This document shows positions 39,265-48,351 of a DNA stretch of 64,000 bases, one piece after another. A program made the position numbers and the translations under genes. Each line of letters begins with the position of its first letter. The stretch's first letter is position 1. The DNA comes from Hymenobacter sublimis (lineage in GTDB: Bacteria > Bacteroidota > Bacteroidia > Cytophagales > Hymenobacteraceae), in assembly GCF_023101345.1 (NCBI RefSeq), contig NZ_CP095848.1, forward strand, positions 619,501 to 683,500, read 5' to 3'. Below the pieces are notes generated by a model that was given only the letters and a program-made list of their open reading frames with translations, ran no database searches and had not been told where the DNA came from.

Positions 39265-39893
39265 TGGAACTCGATGATTTTCGCCGGAAGTGGCAGCAGC
39301 AGCTCGTGGCTACGGAGCAACCAAGCGCCCTGGAGGCGGCTGCCCTGGCTCAGCTGCTCAAGCAGGCTTCCCGAAGCTCCGTGGCCACTATGCTGCACAA
39401 CGCGAGGCTGGAAATTGGCTTTAGCATTCTAATCTTGGCTGCAGGCATCACCGGTTTCCTGTACGCCGAAAGGCTGGTTGACCGCTTAGTGATGGGGTGG
39501 ATGGTTCTTCTATGCGTGGTCAGCATTGTGTCTTACCACCGCTATTTGCTGAAAGGACTAGGGGACATGAGAACGGCGGAAGCATCGGTGCGTGACCAAT
39601 TAACGCACCAGCTTCAACGTGTGCGCGAGGTACTGCGTCTCTCTTTGCGTTCATCCTTGTGGTCACTGGTAATTTCATTGGGTATCCCTATGAGTTTCTC
39701 CCTGGTAGGGTTAGCACGGGAAATGGCCACCAACCGGAAAATGGTGGTTTTTGGTGCATCGGTGGTATTCTATGCTATACTTGGGTACGGAGCCTTCCTG
39801 CTTATGCGCTGGTTGGCTAAACGCTACCTGTACGGACTCTACGGCCAGCATCTCGACCGGCTGGAAGCGGCCCTGCGGGAGTTGGGGGAGTAA
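39264..39893 (+). CDS. Membrane protein coupled to the sigma factor (candidate anti-sigma)
   Basis: This 209-residue protein has a short cytosolic N-terminus (MELDDFRRKWQQQLVATEQP) followed by four likely membrane helices in two pairs (about residues 50-90 and 130-185). It has no zinc-binding HxxxCxxC motif typical of ZAS anti-sigma factors. The start codon overlaps the sigma-factor stop, so translation is coupled. A regulatory partnership is inferred from this coupling and from the many similar pairs in Bacteroidota. Confidence 0.78.
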   Translation: MELDDFRRKWQQQLVATEQPSALEAAALAQLLKQASRSSVATMLHNARLEIGFSILILAAGITGFLYAERLVDRLVMGWMVLLCVVSIVSYHRYLLKGLGDMRTAEASVRDQLTHQLQRVREVLRLSLRSSLWSLVISLGIPMSFSLVGLAREMATNRKMVVFGASVVFYAILGYGAFLLMRWLAKRYLYGLYGQHLDRLEAALRELGE

Positions 39894-39972
39894 AGCAGCC
39901 GGTTGGTTGAAATACCAGATTCCGAGCATAGTAAAAATTCTACATTGCTGCCACCTAACCAATTCACCTGCC

Positions 39973-40914
39973 GTGCAACCTATTCTTCAAGCCCTGAACG
40001 TGCGCAAAGCCTACGCCCAGCACGTTGCCCTCGACGGTGTCAGCCTCGATATTCCGGAGCGCAGCATCTTCGGCCTGCTCGGCCCTAACGGAGCCGGCAA
40101 AACGTCGCTTATCCGCATTATTACTCAGATAACGGCCGCTGACGAAGGCGAAATTCGGTTCCGGGGTGAGCGGCTCAAGCCCGCCCACATTGCCGAAATT
40201 GGCTACCTGCCCGAGGAGCGCGGCTTGTACAAGAAAATGAAGGTAGGCGAGCAACTGCTCTACCTGGCCCGCCTACGTGGCATGAGCCGAGCCGACGCCA
40301 CGGAGCGCATCAAGGCTTGGCTGACGCGCTTCGACATCAAGCCCTGGGCCGAGAAAAACGTGGAGGACCTCTCCAAGGGCATGCAGCAGAAAGTGCAGTT
40401 TATTGCTACCGTGCTGCACGAACCCAGCCTGATTATTCTGGATGAGCCATTTTCGGGCTTCGACCCCATCAATGCCAACCTCATCAAAGACGAAATTCTG
40501 GACTTGCGGGAGCGGGGCGCTACCATCATCTTCTCAACGCACCGCATGGAGTCGGTGGAGGAGATGTGCGACAGTATTGCCCTGATTAACCGCAGCCACA
40601 AAGTGCTCGACGGACCCGTGGGTGCCATCAAAGACCAGTTCAAAACCCAGACCTACGAGGTAGAAGGCAAGGGCCGCCTGATGGTAATGCACCCCGATTT
40701 TGAGGTGCTAGAGCACAAGGAGCGCGAAAACGGCCACTTCTACGACCGAATTCGGCTGCACGCGGGCACCACGCCCAACGATTTGCTGCGCTACCTGATC
40801 AGCAACGTGGAGGTACACGCCTTCCGGGAGCTGATTCCGAGCATCAACGACATCTTCATCCGGCGGGTGCGCGAAACCATGCCCGAAAGCCTAGTGGAAC
40901 CAGTTTCTGCTTAG
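39973..40914 (+). CDS. ABC transporter ATPase (NatA-like)
   Basis: This 313-residue ATP-binding subunit has Walker A GPNGAGKTS, Q-loop region ITQITAADEGE, signature LSKGMQQKVQ, Walker B IILDEPFSGFDP and a switch histidine in IFSTHRM. A C-terminal extension of about 90 residues is typical of NatA/CcmA-like exporters. GTG at 39973 is taken as the start because translation further upstream overlaps the preceding gene in another frame. The partner permease follows 56 bases later. Confidence 0.9.
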   Translation: MQPILQALNVRKAYAQHVALDGVSLDIPERSIFGLLGPNGAGKTSLIRIITQITAADEGEIRFRGERLKPAHIAEIGYLPEERGLYKKMKVGEQLLYLARLRGMSRADATERIKAWLTRFDIKPWAEKNVEDLSKGMQQKVQFIATVLHEPSLIILDEPFSGFDPINANLIKDEILDLRERGATIIFSTHRMESVEEMCDSIALINRSHKVLDGPVGAIKDQFKTQTYEVEGKGRLMVMHPDFEVLEHKERENGHFYDRIRLHAGTTPNDLLRYLISNVEVHAFRELIPSINDIFIRRVRETMPESLVEPVSA

Positions 40915-40970
40915 CGCCCTACCCTTGCAACCTTCCATCAACTTGAACGCACGATTACGGCTTCCTTCTC

Positions 40971-42341
40971 ATGGATAAAATCTGGCTTATCATTCAGCGC
41001 GAATACCTAACCCGGGTGCGCAAGAAAAGCTTCCTCATCATGTCGTTGCTGGCGCCGCTGCTGCTGGCGGGCAGCCTGGTGGGCATCGCCAAATTCTCGG
41101 GCTCCTCAGAAACGCAGGTGGTAGCCGTACGCGACGACAGTGCCCAGCAGATGCTCCAGCACCTGACGGCCACGGAGGAAGTGCGCTTTGTGCCGGCCAC
41201 TGGTACTAACCTGGCGGCCGCTACGGCAGCTTTCAAAAAAGCTAAGCCCAAGCAAGACGCCCTGCTGTACTTCCCACCGAGCTTTACGCTGGACAATAGC
41301 ACGGGCATTCAGCTGCTGGCCAATGGCAACGTGAGCCTGAATCGGCAGAGCAAAATCCGGAAAGCCGTGGAAAAGGCCGTGGGTGAGCTGAAACTGAGCC
41401 GCTCCGGCCTCAACCAAACCACCATCGACAACCTTAAGGCCAAGGTGGAACTGGACGCCGTGGACCTGACCCAGCAGGGCGGGCGCAAAAACAACGTGGG
41501 CACTACCACCGCCGCCGCCTACTTCCTTTCCATTCTGGTGTACATGTTCATTTTCATCTATGGCGTGCAGGTGATGCGCGGGGTAGGGGAGGAGAAGTCG
41601 AGCCGCATTATGGAGGTAATGATTTCCTCGGTGAAGCCCTTCCAGCTGATGATGGGTAAGATTCTGGGTATTGCTGCCGTGGTGCTCACGCAGTTTGCCC
41701 TCTGGATGGTGCTGTCCTGGGGCCTAACTACCCTGGCGGCTCCCTTGCTGATGAAGTCCAATGTGAAGTCGCCGCCCGCAGCGGCCGTAACAGGCATGCA
41801 GCAGGCCACTACCTACGACAAGGCTCCGGCCGCCGCTACGGCCACCTCAGATGATGCCGCCACTGTAGCCCCCGCGGCTACCGCCAGCCCCTGGGGCTTT
41901 CTGAGCGGCCTGCCCGTGGGCACTATTATTGGCGGCTTCCTCTTCTTTTTCCTGGGCGGCTACTTGCTGTATTCGGCGCTGTTTGCCTCCATCGGGGCCG
42001 CCGTCGATGACCAGACCGATTCCCAGCAGTTCATGTTCCCGATTACAATTCCGTTGATTCTGAGCTACATCGTAAGCATCAATGTCATCATCAACGGGGA
42101 CCCGAACGGCCCGCTTGCCTTCTGGCTGTCCATGATTCCGCTGACCTCGCCCATTGCCATGGTCATGCGCCTGCCCTTTGGCGTTCCGATGTGGCAGCTG
42201 CTGCTTTCCGGGGCGCTGCTAGTAGCCGGCTTCGTACTCACCACGTGGGTGGCAGCCCGCATTTACCGCGTCGGCATTCTGATGTACGGCAAGAAAGTAA
42301 CCTACGGAGAGCTGTCGAAGTGGATGTTCTATAAAGGGTAG
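40971..42341 (+). CDS. ABC-2 type permease (NatB-like)
   Basis: This 456-residue permease begins with a cytosolic segment IWLIIQREYLTRVRKKSFL and a first helix. A large extracytoplasmic domain of roughly 140 residues follows, then five more helices including FLSILVYMFIFIYGVQVMRG. GVGEEKSSRIMEVMISSVKP is a hallmark of NatB/YhaP-type sodium or multidrug exporters. An alanine/threonine-rich insertion lies at about residues 265-305. With the preceding ATPase it should form an exporter; the substrate is unknown. Confidence 0.88.
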   Translation: MDKIWLIIQREYLTRVRKKSFLIMSLLAPLLLAGSLVGIAKFSGSSETQVVAVRDDSAQQMLQHLTATEEVRFVPATGTNLAAATAAFKKAKPKQDALLYFPPSFTLDNSTGIQLLANGNVSLNRQSKIRKAVEKAVGELKLSRSGLNQTTIDNLKAKVELDAVDLTQQGGRKNNVGTTTAAAYFLSILVYMFIFIYGVQVMRGVGEEKSSRIMEVMISSVKPFQLMMGKILGIAAVVLTQFALWMVLSWGLTTLAAPLLMKSNVKSPPAAAVTGMQQATTYDKAPAAATATSDDAATVAPAATASPWGFLSGLPVGTIIGGFLFFFLGGYLLYSALFASIGAAVDDQTDSQQFMFPITIPLILSYIVSINVIINGDPNGPLAFWLSMIPLTSPIAMVMRLPFGVPMWQLLLSGALLVAGFVLTTWVAARIYRVGILMYGKKVTYGELSKWMFYKG

Positions 42342-42359
42342 GGCAGTCGGTTTCAACTT

Positions 42360-43109
42360 ATGGCCCTGCTTCCTTCCCACCTCTATGATGCGCCGCCGCT
42401 GGGCCTGGCCTTAGCGTTTGGCTTGACCACCCTGGTAACGGTAATATGGTTTTGGCGGGCTGCGCGTCAAGCCATGCCGCACCGCTCTGGAAGCATCCTA
42501 TTAGGCCTACTGACTTGGCTAGCAATACAGGCTGGGTTGACTGTTCAAGGCCTTTACCTTCATCTTGAGGCCCGGCCGCCGTACCTGTTGCTGCTAGGTA
42601 TTCTGCCAACGCTGCTAGTCATAGGGGGCATATTTGCTACGGTGCGGGGTCGTCGCTTCGTGGATGCTCTGCCGCTAGGCTCGCTCACCTACCTAAATGT
42701 GGTGCGCGTACCGGTAGAACTGGTGCTGTACGGCTTGTATATCTCGGGCCAAGTACCGGAGCTCATGACATTTACTGGTCGTAATCCCGATATGCTGGCC
42801 GGGCTAACGGCGCCGCTAGTAGGTTTCTGGGGCTTCACCCGAGGTCGGCTGCTGCGCCCTGTTTTACTGCTGTGGCATGGCGCCGCGTTACTGCTGCTCC
42901 TGAACATTGTGGGTTGGGCTATTATGGCCTCACCCTTACCGTTGCAGCAGGTTGCCTTCGACCAACCTAATGTAGCCGTGCTAAAATTTCCCTTCGTGTG
43001 GCTGCCCAGCGTAGTGGTGCCTTTGGTGTTGTTTGGGCATCTGGTGGCACTGCGGCAACTGATGCGGGCGACGGTACCGGTAGGCAGGCTAGCAGCAGGA
43101 AGCCTGTGA
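42360..43109 (+). CDS. Hypothetical polytopic membrane protein
   Basis: This 249-residue protein has about seven hydrophobic helices. Recognisable stretches are PLGLALAFGLTTLVTVIWFW at the start and a conserved-looking loop with RNPDMLAGLTAPLVGFWGF. No catalytic motif is visible. It starts 18 bases after the ABC permease and may be in the same transcript. No function is proposed. Confidence 0.7.
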   Translation: MALLPSHLYDAPPLGLALAFGLTTLVTVIWFWRAARQAMPHRSGSILLGLLTWLAIQAGLTVQGLYLHLEARPPYLLLLGILPTLLVIGGIFATVRGRRFVDALPLGSLTYLNVVRVPVELVLYGLYISGQVPELMTFTGRNPDMLAGLTAPLVGFWGFTRGRLLRPVLLLWHGAALLLLLNIVGWAIMASPLPLQQVAFDQPNVAVLKFPFVWLPSVVVPLVLFGHLVALRQLMRATVPVGRLAAGSL

Positions 43110-43182
43110 ACGAGTAGACTTCAGGCCGGAAAGTGCTGACTGGACAGCGTAATCGAAACCAACTTCCATCAAGTCAGTTTAT

Positions 43183-43232
43183 AAAAAGCCCATCGGCCAG
43201 GCGTCAGCTGACGCCTGGCCGATGGGCTTTTT
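43183..43232. terminator. Perfect 50-bp palindrome, terminator-like
   Basis: Bases 43183-43207 pair perfectly with 43208-43232 without a spacer, centred on CAGCTG. It begins with an A run and ends with a T run, so transcripts from either direction would form a GC-rich hairpin followed by U residues. It lies between the membrane protein and the ChaN-like gene. Confidence 0.85.
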
Positions 43233-43296
43233 CGGATGCTCGACCGTTAATGAAGTCCGTCGTTTTCTCGTAGTGCCAAAAGCTGGCTTTCTTCCC

Positions 43297-44187
43297 ATGA
43301 ATCAAATGACTCAAAAATTTCTGCTTCTGCCGCTGTTCTGTTTGCTGTTGAGCCTACCCTTGCGCGCCGCCGACAAACCCGCGTATCGGCTGTTCACGGC
43401 CGCTGGCAAGGCTGCCACCTACGACAAAATGCTCAAGGAGCTGGCCGCTGCCGATGTGGTGTTTTTCGGGGAGCAGCACAACGACCCCCTGGCCCACTGG
43501 CTGGAGCTGCAAGTTACCAAAGACCTTTTGCGCCTGCGGCAGGGCCAATTGGTGCTGGGCCTGGAGATGTTTGAGCGCGACGTGCAGCCCCTGGTCGATC
43601 AGTACACAACGGGTGAGTTATCGGACCAGGCCTTTGAGGAGCAAAGCCGCCCCTGGCCCAACTACAGTACCGACTACAAGCCCTTGCTGCAACTGGCTAA
43701 GCAGCAGAAATTTCGGGTGGTAGGTACCAATGTACCGCGCCGCTACGCTTCCCAGGTAGCAAAAGGCAGCCTAGCAAGCCTAAGCGAGTTACCTGCCGCG
43801 GAAAAAGCCTGGCTCGCGCCGCTACCCCTAACGGTAGACTACAAACTGCCCGGCTATAAAAACATGGCAAAGATGTTCGGGGGCGACGCTGCCCACGCGG
43901 CAGGGGTGCAGCATATTATTCAGGCCCAGGCGCTAAAGGATGCCACCATGGCCTACTTCCTCAACCAGGCCCGCCCCGAAGGCCATTTGCTGCTCCACCT
44001 TAACGGCGCCTACCACTCCGACAACCACGACGGCATTCTGGCCTACCTGCGCCAGCAAAACCCTAAGCTGAAGGTGCTGACCATCAGCACTGTTTCGCAG
44101 GAGCAGTTAAGCCGGCTGGACCCGGATAATGCGCAGAAAGCAGATTTCGTGCTTGTCGTGCCCACCGACATGATTAAGACTTACTAG
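43297..44187 (+). CDS. ChaN-like protein (haem-binding/Tiki superfamily)
   Basis: This 296-residue protein has a signal peptide (QKFLLLPLFCLLLSLPLRAA) and a single ChaN/DUF399 domain. Motifs typical of the family are VVFFGEQHNDPLAHWLEL near the start, VLGLEMFERDVQPLVDQY, and LLHLNGAYHSDNHDGILAYL near the end. Relatives bind haem at the cell surface or resemble metallo-proteases of the TraB/Tiki fold; the glutamate and histidines of GEQH and the late histidines are present. The ATG at 43297 is preferred because it begins the signal peptide. It is exported, probably to the periplasm or outer membrane. Confidence 0.83.
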   Translation: MNQMTQKFLLLPLFCLLLSLPLRAADKPAYRLFTAAGKAATYDKMLKELAAADVVFFGEQHNDPLAHWLELQVTKDLLRLRQGQLVLGLEMFERDVQPLVDQYTTGELSDQAFEEQSRPWPNYSTDYKPLLQLAKQQKFRVVGTNVPRRYASQVAKGSLASLSELPAAEKAWLAPLPLTVDYKLPGYKNMAKMFGGDAAHAAGVQHIIQAQALKDATMAYFLNQARPEGHLLLHLNGAYHSDNHDGILAYLRQQNPKLKVLTISTVSQEQLSRLDPDNAQKADFVLVVPTDMIKTY

Positions 44188-44240
44188 GCTGCCGCTAAAT
44201 GTCGGACGGGAAACCGTTAGAACGGCTGTGCAGATCAAGT

Positions 44241-44873
44241 CTAGTAACTCACGAAGGGCATTTGGCCCACGAATTCCTCGCTTTCTACTTGCTTGAGGAT
44301 GAAGTCGGCCAAATCGGCGCGACTAATGCTGGTGCTGGCGTTTACGCCTACCCAACCTACGCGGTACTGGCCGCGGGCGGGTCCGGTGGTCAGGCGGGGG
44401 GCTCGTACCACTTCCCAGTCTAAGCCGCTGGCTTGCAACACGTCGGCGTGGCCCTGGGCGTCGGTTAGTACGTGAGGTACGGCTAGGCGCATGATGCCCC
44501 GAATGAGCTTGTCGGCTAGCTTGGGCTGATCGGCGGGGTAGGGGAGGCCCCCGCCCGAAAGGCTGATGATACGCCGGATGCCCTGTTCTTGCATGGCGGC
44601 AATGATATTAGCTGTACCGCGCGTCTGCACGTCTTTGGGCGAGTTTTTCACCTGTCCAAATAAACTCACGACCACATCAGTGCCCTGCAGGGTGCGCGCC
44701 ACGTCGGCGGCGTTGAGCACGTCGCCGGGAATCACTTCCAGCTGCGCGGATTGTTGCGGGATGCTAGCCGGGTTGCGGGCCAGGGCGCGCACCGAGTAGC
44801 CCTGGGCCAGGGCCAGAGGTAAGAATTGTTGGCCGGTGAGGCCGGAGCCGCCAAAGAGGGCAATACGTTTCAT
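44241..44873 (-). CDS. NAD(P)-binding SDR-like protein (NmrA/YwnB type)
   Basis: This 210-residue protein has an atypical short-chain dehydrogenase Rossmann fold. The nucleotide-binding motif is IALFGGSGLTGQQFLPLAL, followed by VRALARNP and a strand ending VVVSLFGQV. A strict YxxxK is not visible, which fits the NmrA/BVR-B-like group that senses or uses NAD(P)H. The ATG at 44873 starts the motif; the open frame continues upstream but overlaps the divergent regulator gene. It is transcribed away from an HxlR regulator, which probably controls it in response to a redox or electrophile signal. Confidence 0.85.
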   Translation of the reverse strand: MKRIALFGGSGLTGQQFLPLALAQGYSVRALARNPASIPQQSAQLEVIPGDVLNAADVARTLQGTDVVVSLFGQVKNSPKDVQTRGTANIIAAMQEQGIRRIISLSGGGLPYPADQPKLADKLIRGIMRLAVPHVLTDAQGHADVLQASGLDWEVVRAPRLTTGPARGQYRVGWVGVNASTSISRADLADFILKQVESEEFVGQMPFVSY

Positions 44874-44958
44874 AAGCGCAAAAACAGCATGTTTCAGGCA
44901 AAGAACCGTAGCTTCGGGGTACTGGTTGCCATGGCTGGTACTAACCTTCAGGTAAGAA

Positions 44959-45342
44959 ATGACGCCTTTGCCCGTATCCATCACCCCGCGCTGTCCCATC
45001 CGGACTACCTTGGAATTGGTAGGCGGCAAATGGCGCCTGCTAGTGCTGCACCAACTGAGCGGCGGGCCCCTACGTTTTGGCGAGTTGAAGCGCCTGCTGC
45101 CGGGTATTAGCGAAAAAATGCTGGTGCAGGAGCTGCGTCTGCTCACGGATGCTGACTTGCTTAGCCGGCGTAACTACGGCGAGGTGCCGCCCCGCGTGGA
45201 GTACGCCCTAACGCCCACGGGCGAGGCCGCGCTACCCTTAGTAGCCGCCGCTGCCACCTTCGGTCAGCATTACCTGCGTACCCTGCCCCATAACCAGAGC
45301 CCAGACCACCAGTTGCTACCCCCAGGCCCGGCGAAGGAATAA
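44959..45342 (+). CDS. HxlR-family transcriptional regulator
   Basis: This 127-residue winged helix-turn-helix protein shows LELVGGKWRLLVLHQLSGGP, RFGELKRLLPGISEKMLVQE and LLTDADLLSRRNYGEVPPRV EYALT-type wing residues. It has one N-terminal region cysteine (PRCPIR), where many HxlR proteins sense aldehydes or oxidants. It is divergent from the SDR gene, with 85 bases between start codons, the standard arrangement for this family, so it probably represses or activates that neighbour. Confidence 0.9.
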   Translation: MTPLPVSITPRCPIRTTLELVGGKWRLLVLHQLSGGPLRFGELKRLLPGISEKMLVQELRLLTDADLLSRRNYGEVPPRVEYALTPTGEAALPLVAAAATFGQHYLRTLPHNQSPDHQLLPPGPAKE

Positions 45343-45390
45343 CTTCCATTGACTCGTCTGACTTGTCTTCCTTCTAACGTATAGCTCGCC

Positions 45391-46026
45391 ATGATTTCCA
45401 CCCTCAACTATACTGCCCTACCCGATGCTGCCGCCTTGCAGCGCCTATGCCAATCATTGGCCGTGCTGGACGCCGTTAACTCCCAGGATCTGGAGTACCG
45501 CTATTATACATACAATCCTAACTGGGATGAAAACGAGGCGCTTTTCGAGATGAGCGACGGTGAGGGCGACCAAATGCTGGTGCTGTTTCGGCCGGAAGGC
45601 TGCTGCATCAACGGCTACCTGGAGGGGTACGACCAACCCGACAAGGCCCAGGTAACGCGCGGACTCCCGGAGGCTTTCGATGAGTTTATTTTCGGCGAGC
45701 CGGTAAATTCCATTGGCACTACCTTTTGCCTGTGGTACACGCCCGCGCACGGCTGGCAAACGGGGGTAGTGGAAAGTGAGGACGACGGTTCGGAAGAGCT
45801 GCTCTTCATCTTCGATGGCCGGCCCGCTACCTATACGGAATGGGCCAACGAGTATTTCATTGATGAAACCGACCGGGACCCGATTGATGAAGCTACCGTA
45901 GCCCGCATCTACCAGCACGAGCCCCTGACCCGAGAACTGGTACAGGAGCTGATAGACCCGCTGGAAGACTGGTCGCAGCTGGAAGCTGACCTGCAGGCCA
46001 TTGGCTACCCCTACAATTTCAGCTAA
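45391..46026 (+). CDS. Hypothetical acidic protein
   Basis: This 211-residue soluble protein is rich in Asp and Glu and has no signal peptide or membrane helix. Features include EYRYYTYNPNWDENEALFEM, GCCINGYLEGYDQPDK and PATYTEWANEYFIDETDRDP. It resembles widely scattered uncharacterised proteins of bacteria with polymorphic toxins, but no family can be named. It stands between the HxlR regulator and the glpD gene on the opposite strand. Confidence 0.75.
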   Translation: MISTLNYTALPDAAALQRLCQSLAVLDAVNSQDLEYRYYTYNPNWDENEALFEMSDGEGDQMLVLFRPEGCCINGYLEGYDQPDKAQVTRGLPEAFDEFIFGEPVNSIGTTFCLWYTPAHGWQTGVVESEDDGSEELLFIFDGRPATYTEWANEYFIDETDRDPIDEATVARIYQHEPLTRELVQELIDPLEDWSQLEADLQAIGYPYNFS

Positions 46027-46122
46027 GGCTAAGGAGCTCTACTTAAGTGCCCCTGTAAGGTAGAGGATGCTTGAGGTCCGCGGACGCCAGCGCCAGCAGA
46101 GCGGCCTTGAGGAGTTACTGAG

Positions 46123-47745
46123 TCAGGTAGCCGTTGCTGGCGCTGTTGCCGGTGCGTCTTTTAGTACGTACTGCTGCGCTACTGCGGTAAAAGCCGCTAC
46201 TTGCTGCTGTTGCCACTGCTGGTCTTTTCCTAGCTCCTGGCCCAGCAGTGCCGCTACCGTGGGGGCCATGCGCAGGGCGGCGCGGGCATCCAGAAACAGC
46301 ACCCGAACCCGCCGAGCCAGTACGTCTTCTACGGTGCGAGCCATTTCGTAGCGGGCGGCCCACACCACCTCCGCCCACACAAACTCCAAGTTTTCATCTA
46401 GCTTCTGACTAAGTTCGGGCCGGTGGGCAATGAGTTGCTGCAGAGCCGGTAGGTCGGAGCCGTAAACGGAGAGGTGGCTGCTCCGGTCGGGGGTAGGCTG
46501 GGCGCCGTGAAGGGCAAGGTGGGCGGTTTGGCTGGGGGCCGGAGCGAGCTTGCCAAGTGCAATAACTTTATCGACGGTGTCTTGGGCCATCCGGCGGTAG
46601 GTAGTCCATTTGCCGCCCGTAATGGTTAGGAGGCCAGCCGGGGAAACCAGAATTTTGTGGCTGCGCGAAATCTCTTTGGTCTTTTCAGACCCACTCTGCG
46701 GAGCCGCCAGGGGCCGCAGCCCCGCGAAGATGCTCAGCGCGTCGCTCCGTTGGGGCGCGTGGGTGAGGTACTGGGCCGTAGTACGCAAAATGAAGTCGAT
46801 TTCCTCTTCCAGGGCCTGGGGCTCTAGGCTATGTTCGTGGAGGGGAGTATCGGTAGTGCCCAGCACCACGCGGCCGTGCCAGGGCACCGCAAATAGCACG
46901 CGGCCGTCCTCGGTTTTCGGAATCATGAGGGCATCATTGCCGGGCAGAAACGAGTTGTCGACCACAATGTGTACGCCCTGGCTGGGCCGCACCAGCTTGC
47001 GACCACCGGGCTGGTCCATTTGCCGGATGTCATCCACAAAAACGCCGGTAGCATTCACCACGGTTTTCGCCCGTAGCGCATAGGTAGTGCCGGTTTCGTG
47101 GTCGGTAGCCTGCACGCCCACCACCTGGCCGTGCGCATCCTTTAGCAACCCCTGCACCCCGCAGTAGTTAAGCAGAACCGCACCTTGCTCAATAGCCGTT
47201 TGCGCCAGGTTGACAGCCAAGCGGGCGTCGTCGAACTGCCCATCATGGTATAGTACGCCCCCGCGCAGGCCGGCGGCTTTCAAGTTGCCCAGGCGCAGCA
47301 GGGTTTCGTTTTTGCTCAGGTGCCTTGAGGCGCCTAGGCTAAGCTCCCCGGCCAGCAAGTCGTACATTTTCAGCCCAATGGTATAAAACGGACCGCCCCA
47401 CCAGCTGTAGTTTGGAATGATAAAGTTCTGGTTCTTGACGAGGTGGGGCGCGTTTTTCAGGAGCAGGCCGCGCTCATACAGGGCCTCGCGCACTAGGCCT
47501 ACGTCGCCCTGCGCGAGGTAGCGCACCCCGCCGTGCACCAGCTTGGTGCTGCGGCTGCTGGTGCCCTTGGCATAATCAATCTGCTCCAGCAGCAGGGTTT
47601 TATAGCCCCGACTGGCGCCATCCAGGGCGATGCCCAGGCCCGTGGCCCCGCCGCCAATTATAAGTAAGTCCCAGAGTGGTTGCGCGGTAAGCTGCCGGAT
47701 TAAGTGCTCACGCTGGAAGAGGAGTTCAGGGTGGTTGTGCTGCAT
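46123..47745 (-). CDS. glpD: Aerobic glycerol-3-phosphate dehydrogenase
   Basis: This 540-residue FAD enzyme oxidises glycerol 3-phosphate to dihydroxyacetone phosphate and feeds electrons to the quinone pool. The FAD motif is IIGGGATGLGIALDGASRG near residue 28. GTSSRSTKLVHGGVRYL and VNATGVFVDDIRQMD follow, and the late VSPAGLLTITGGKWTTYR motif marks the second FAD contact. A C-terminal helical domain follows. The final alanine/threonine-rich residues are probably unstructured. It is monocistronic and divergent from the GNAT gene; no glpF or glpK is nearby. Confidence 0.94.
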   Translation of the reverse strand: MQHNHPELLFQREHLIRQLTAQPLWDLLIIGGGATGLGIALDGASRGYKTLLLEQIDYAKGTSSRSTKLVHGGVRYLAQGDVGLVREALYERGLLLKNAPHLVKNQNFIIPNYSWWGGPFYTIGLKMYDLLAGELSLGASRHLSKNETLLRLGNLKAAGLRGGVLYHDGQFDDARLAVNLAQTAIEQGAVLLNYCGVQGLLKDAHGQVVGVQATDHETGTTYALRAKTVVNATGVFVDDIRQMDQPGGRKLVRPSQGVHIVVDNSFLPGNDALMIPKTEDGRVLFAVPWHGRVVLGTTDTPLHEHSLEPQALEEEIDFILRTTAQYLTHAPQRSDALSIFAGLRPLAAPQSGSEKTKEISRSHKILVSPAGLLTITGGKWTTYRRMAQDTVDKVIALGKLAPAPSQTAHLALHGAQPTPDRSSHLSVYGSDLPALQQLIAHRPELSQKLDENLEFVWAEVVWAARYEMARTVEDVLARRVRVLFLDARAALRMAPTVAALLGQELGKDQQWQQQQVAAFTAVAQQYVLKDAPATAPATAT

Positions 47746-47862
47746 AGCTGTGGCCGTAACCCTAGCTCAACGGTCCAGGTTACTTTCCTTGCATCAACGG
47801 ATTGCCGCCGAAATAGATAATTTCAGCCGTGCCCGACTATTGGCACGCTGCGCTAACGCCCT

Positions 47863-48324
47863 ATGAATGCCCACCCTATGTTGTTTCGCGAGGCCCAGGT
47901 AGCAGATATTCCCCAACTCACGGTGGTGCGCCTGGCCGTGCAGGAAAACCGCTTATCCGACCCTAGACTAGTTACGGGCCCGGATTACGTGGACTACCTT
48001 ACCCGGCGCGGCAAAGGCTGGGCATGTGAGGTCAACGGGACCATCGTAGGCTTCGGAATTGCCGACTTGCTGGGCCACAGTATCTGGGCCCTATTCGTGC
48101 AGCCGGAGTTTGCCGGGCTAGGCATTGGTAAAAAGCTGCATGAGCTGATGCTAGACTGGTACTTTGCCCAATCTTCCGAAACCGTTTGGCTCAGCACGGC
48201 TCCCGGCACCCGCGCCGAAGAGTTTTATCACTGTCAAGGCTGGCAGAATACCGGACGGACGACAAGCGGAGAAGTGCGGTTTGAAATGGGGGTAGGTGAG
48301 TGGAATAATCGAAAGCCTCTATAG
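47863..48324 (+). CDS. GNAT-family N-acetyltransferase
   Basis: This 153-residue protein is a complete GNAT domain. LFREAQVADIPQLTVVRLAV is the first strand and helix. WALFVQPEFAGLGIGKKLHE carries the acetyl-CoA-binding Q/RxxGxG/A motif, and RAEEFYHCQGWQNTGRT is motif B. The substrate is unknown. It begins at ATG 47863, and a second in-frame ATG lies five codons later. It is divergent from glpD. Confidence 0.88.
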   Translation: MNAHPMLFREAQVADIPQLTVVRLAVQENRLSDPRLVTGPDYVDYLTRRGKGWACEVNGTIVGFGIADLLGHSIWALFVQPEFAGLGIGKKLHELMLDWYFAQSSETVWLSTAPGTRAEEFYHCQGWQNTGRTTSGEVRFEMGVGEWNNRKPL

Positions 48325-48351
48325 CCTTTGTGAGTTCCACAAACCAATGAG

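Noticed and set aside
46067..46351. Plus-strand Cys/Ser/Thr-rich frame at the glpD 3' end
   Set aside because: It is antisense to the alanine/threonine-rich C-terminus of glpD and has a low-complexity composition.
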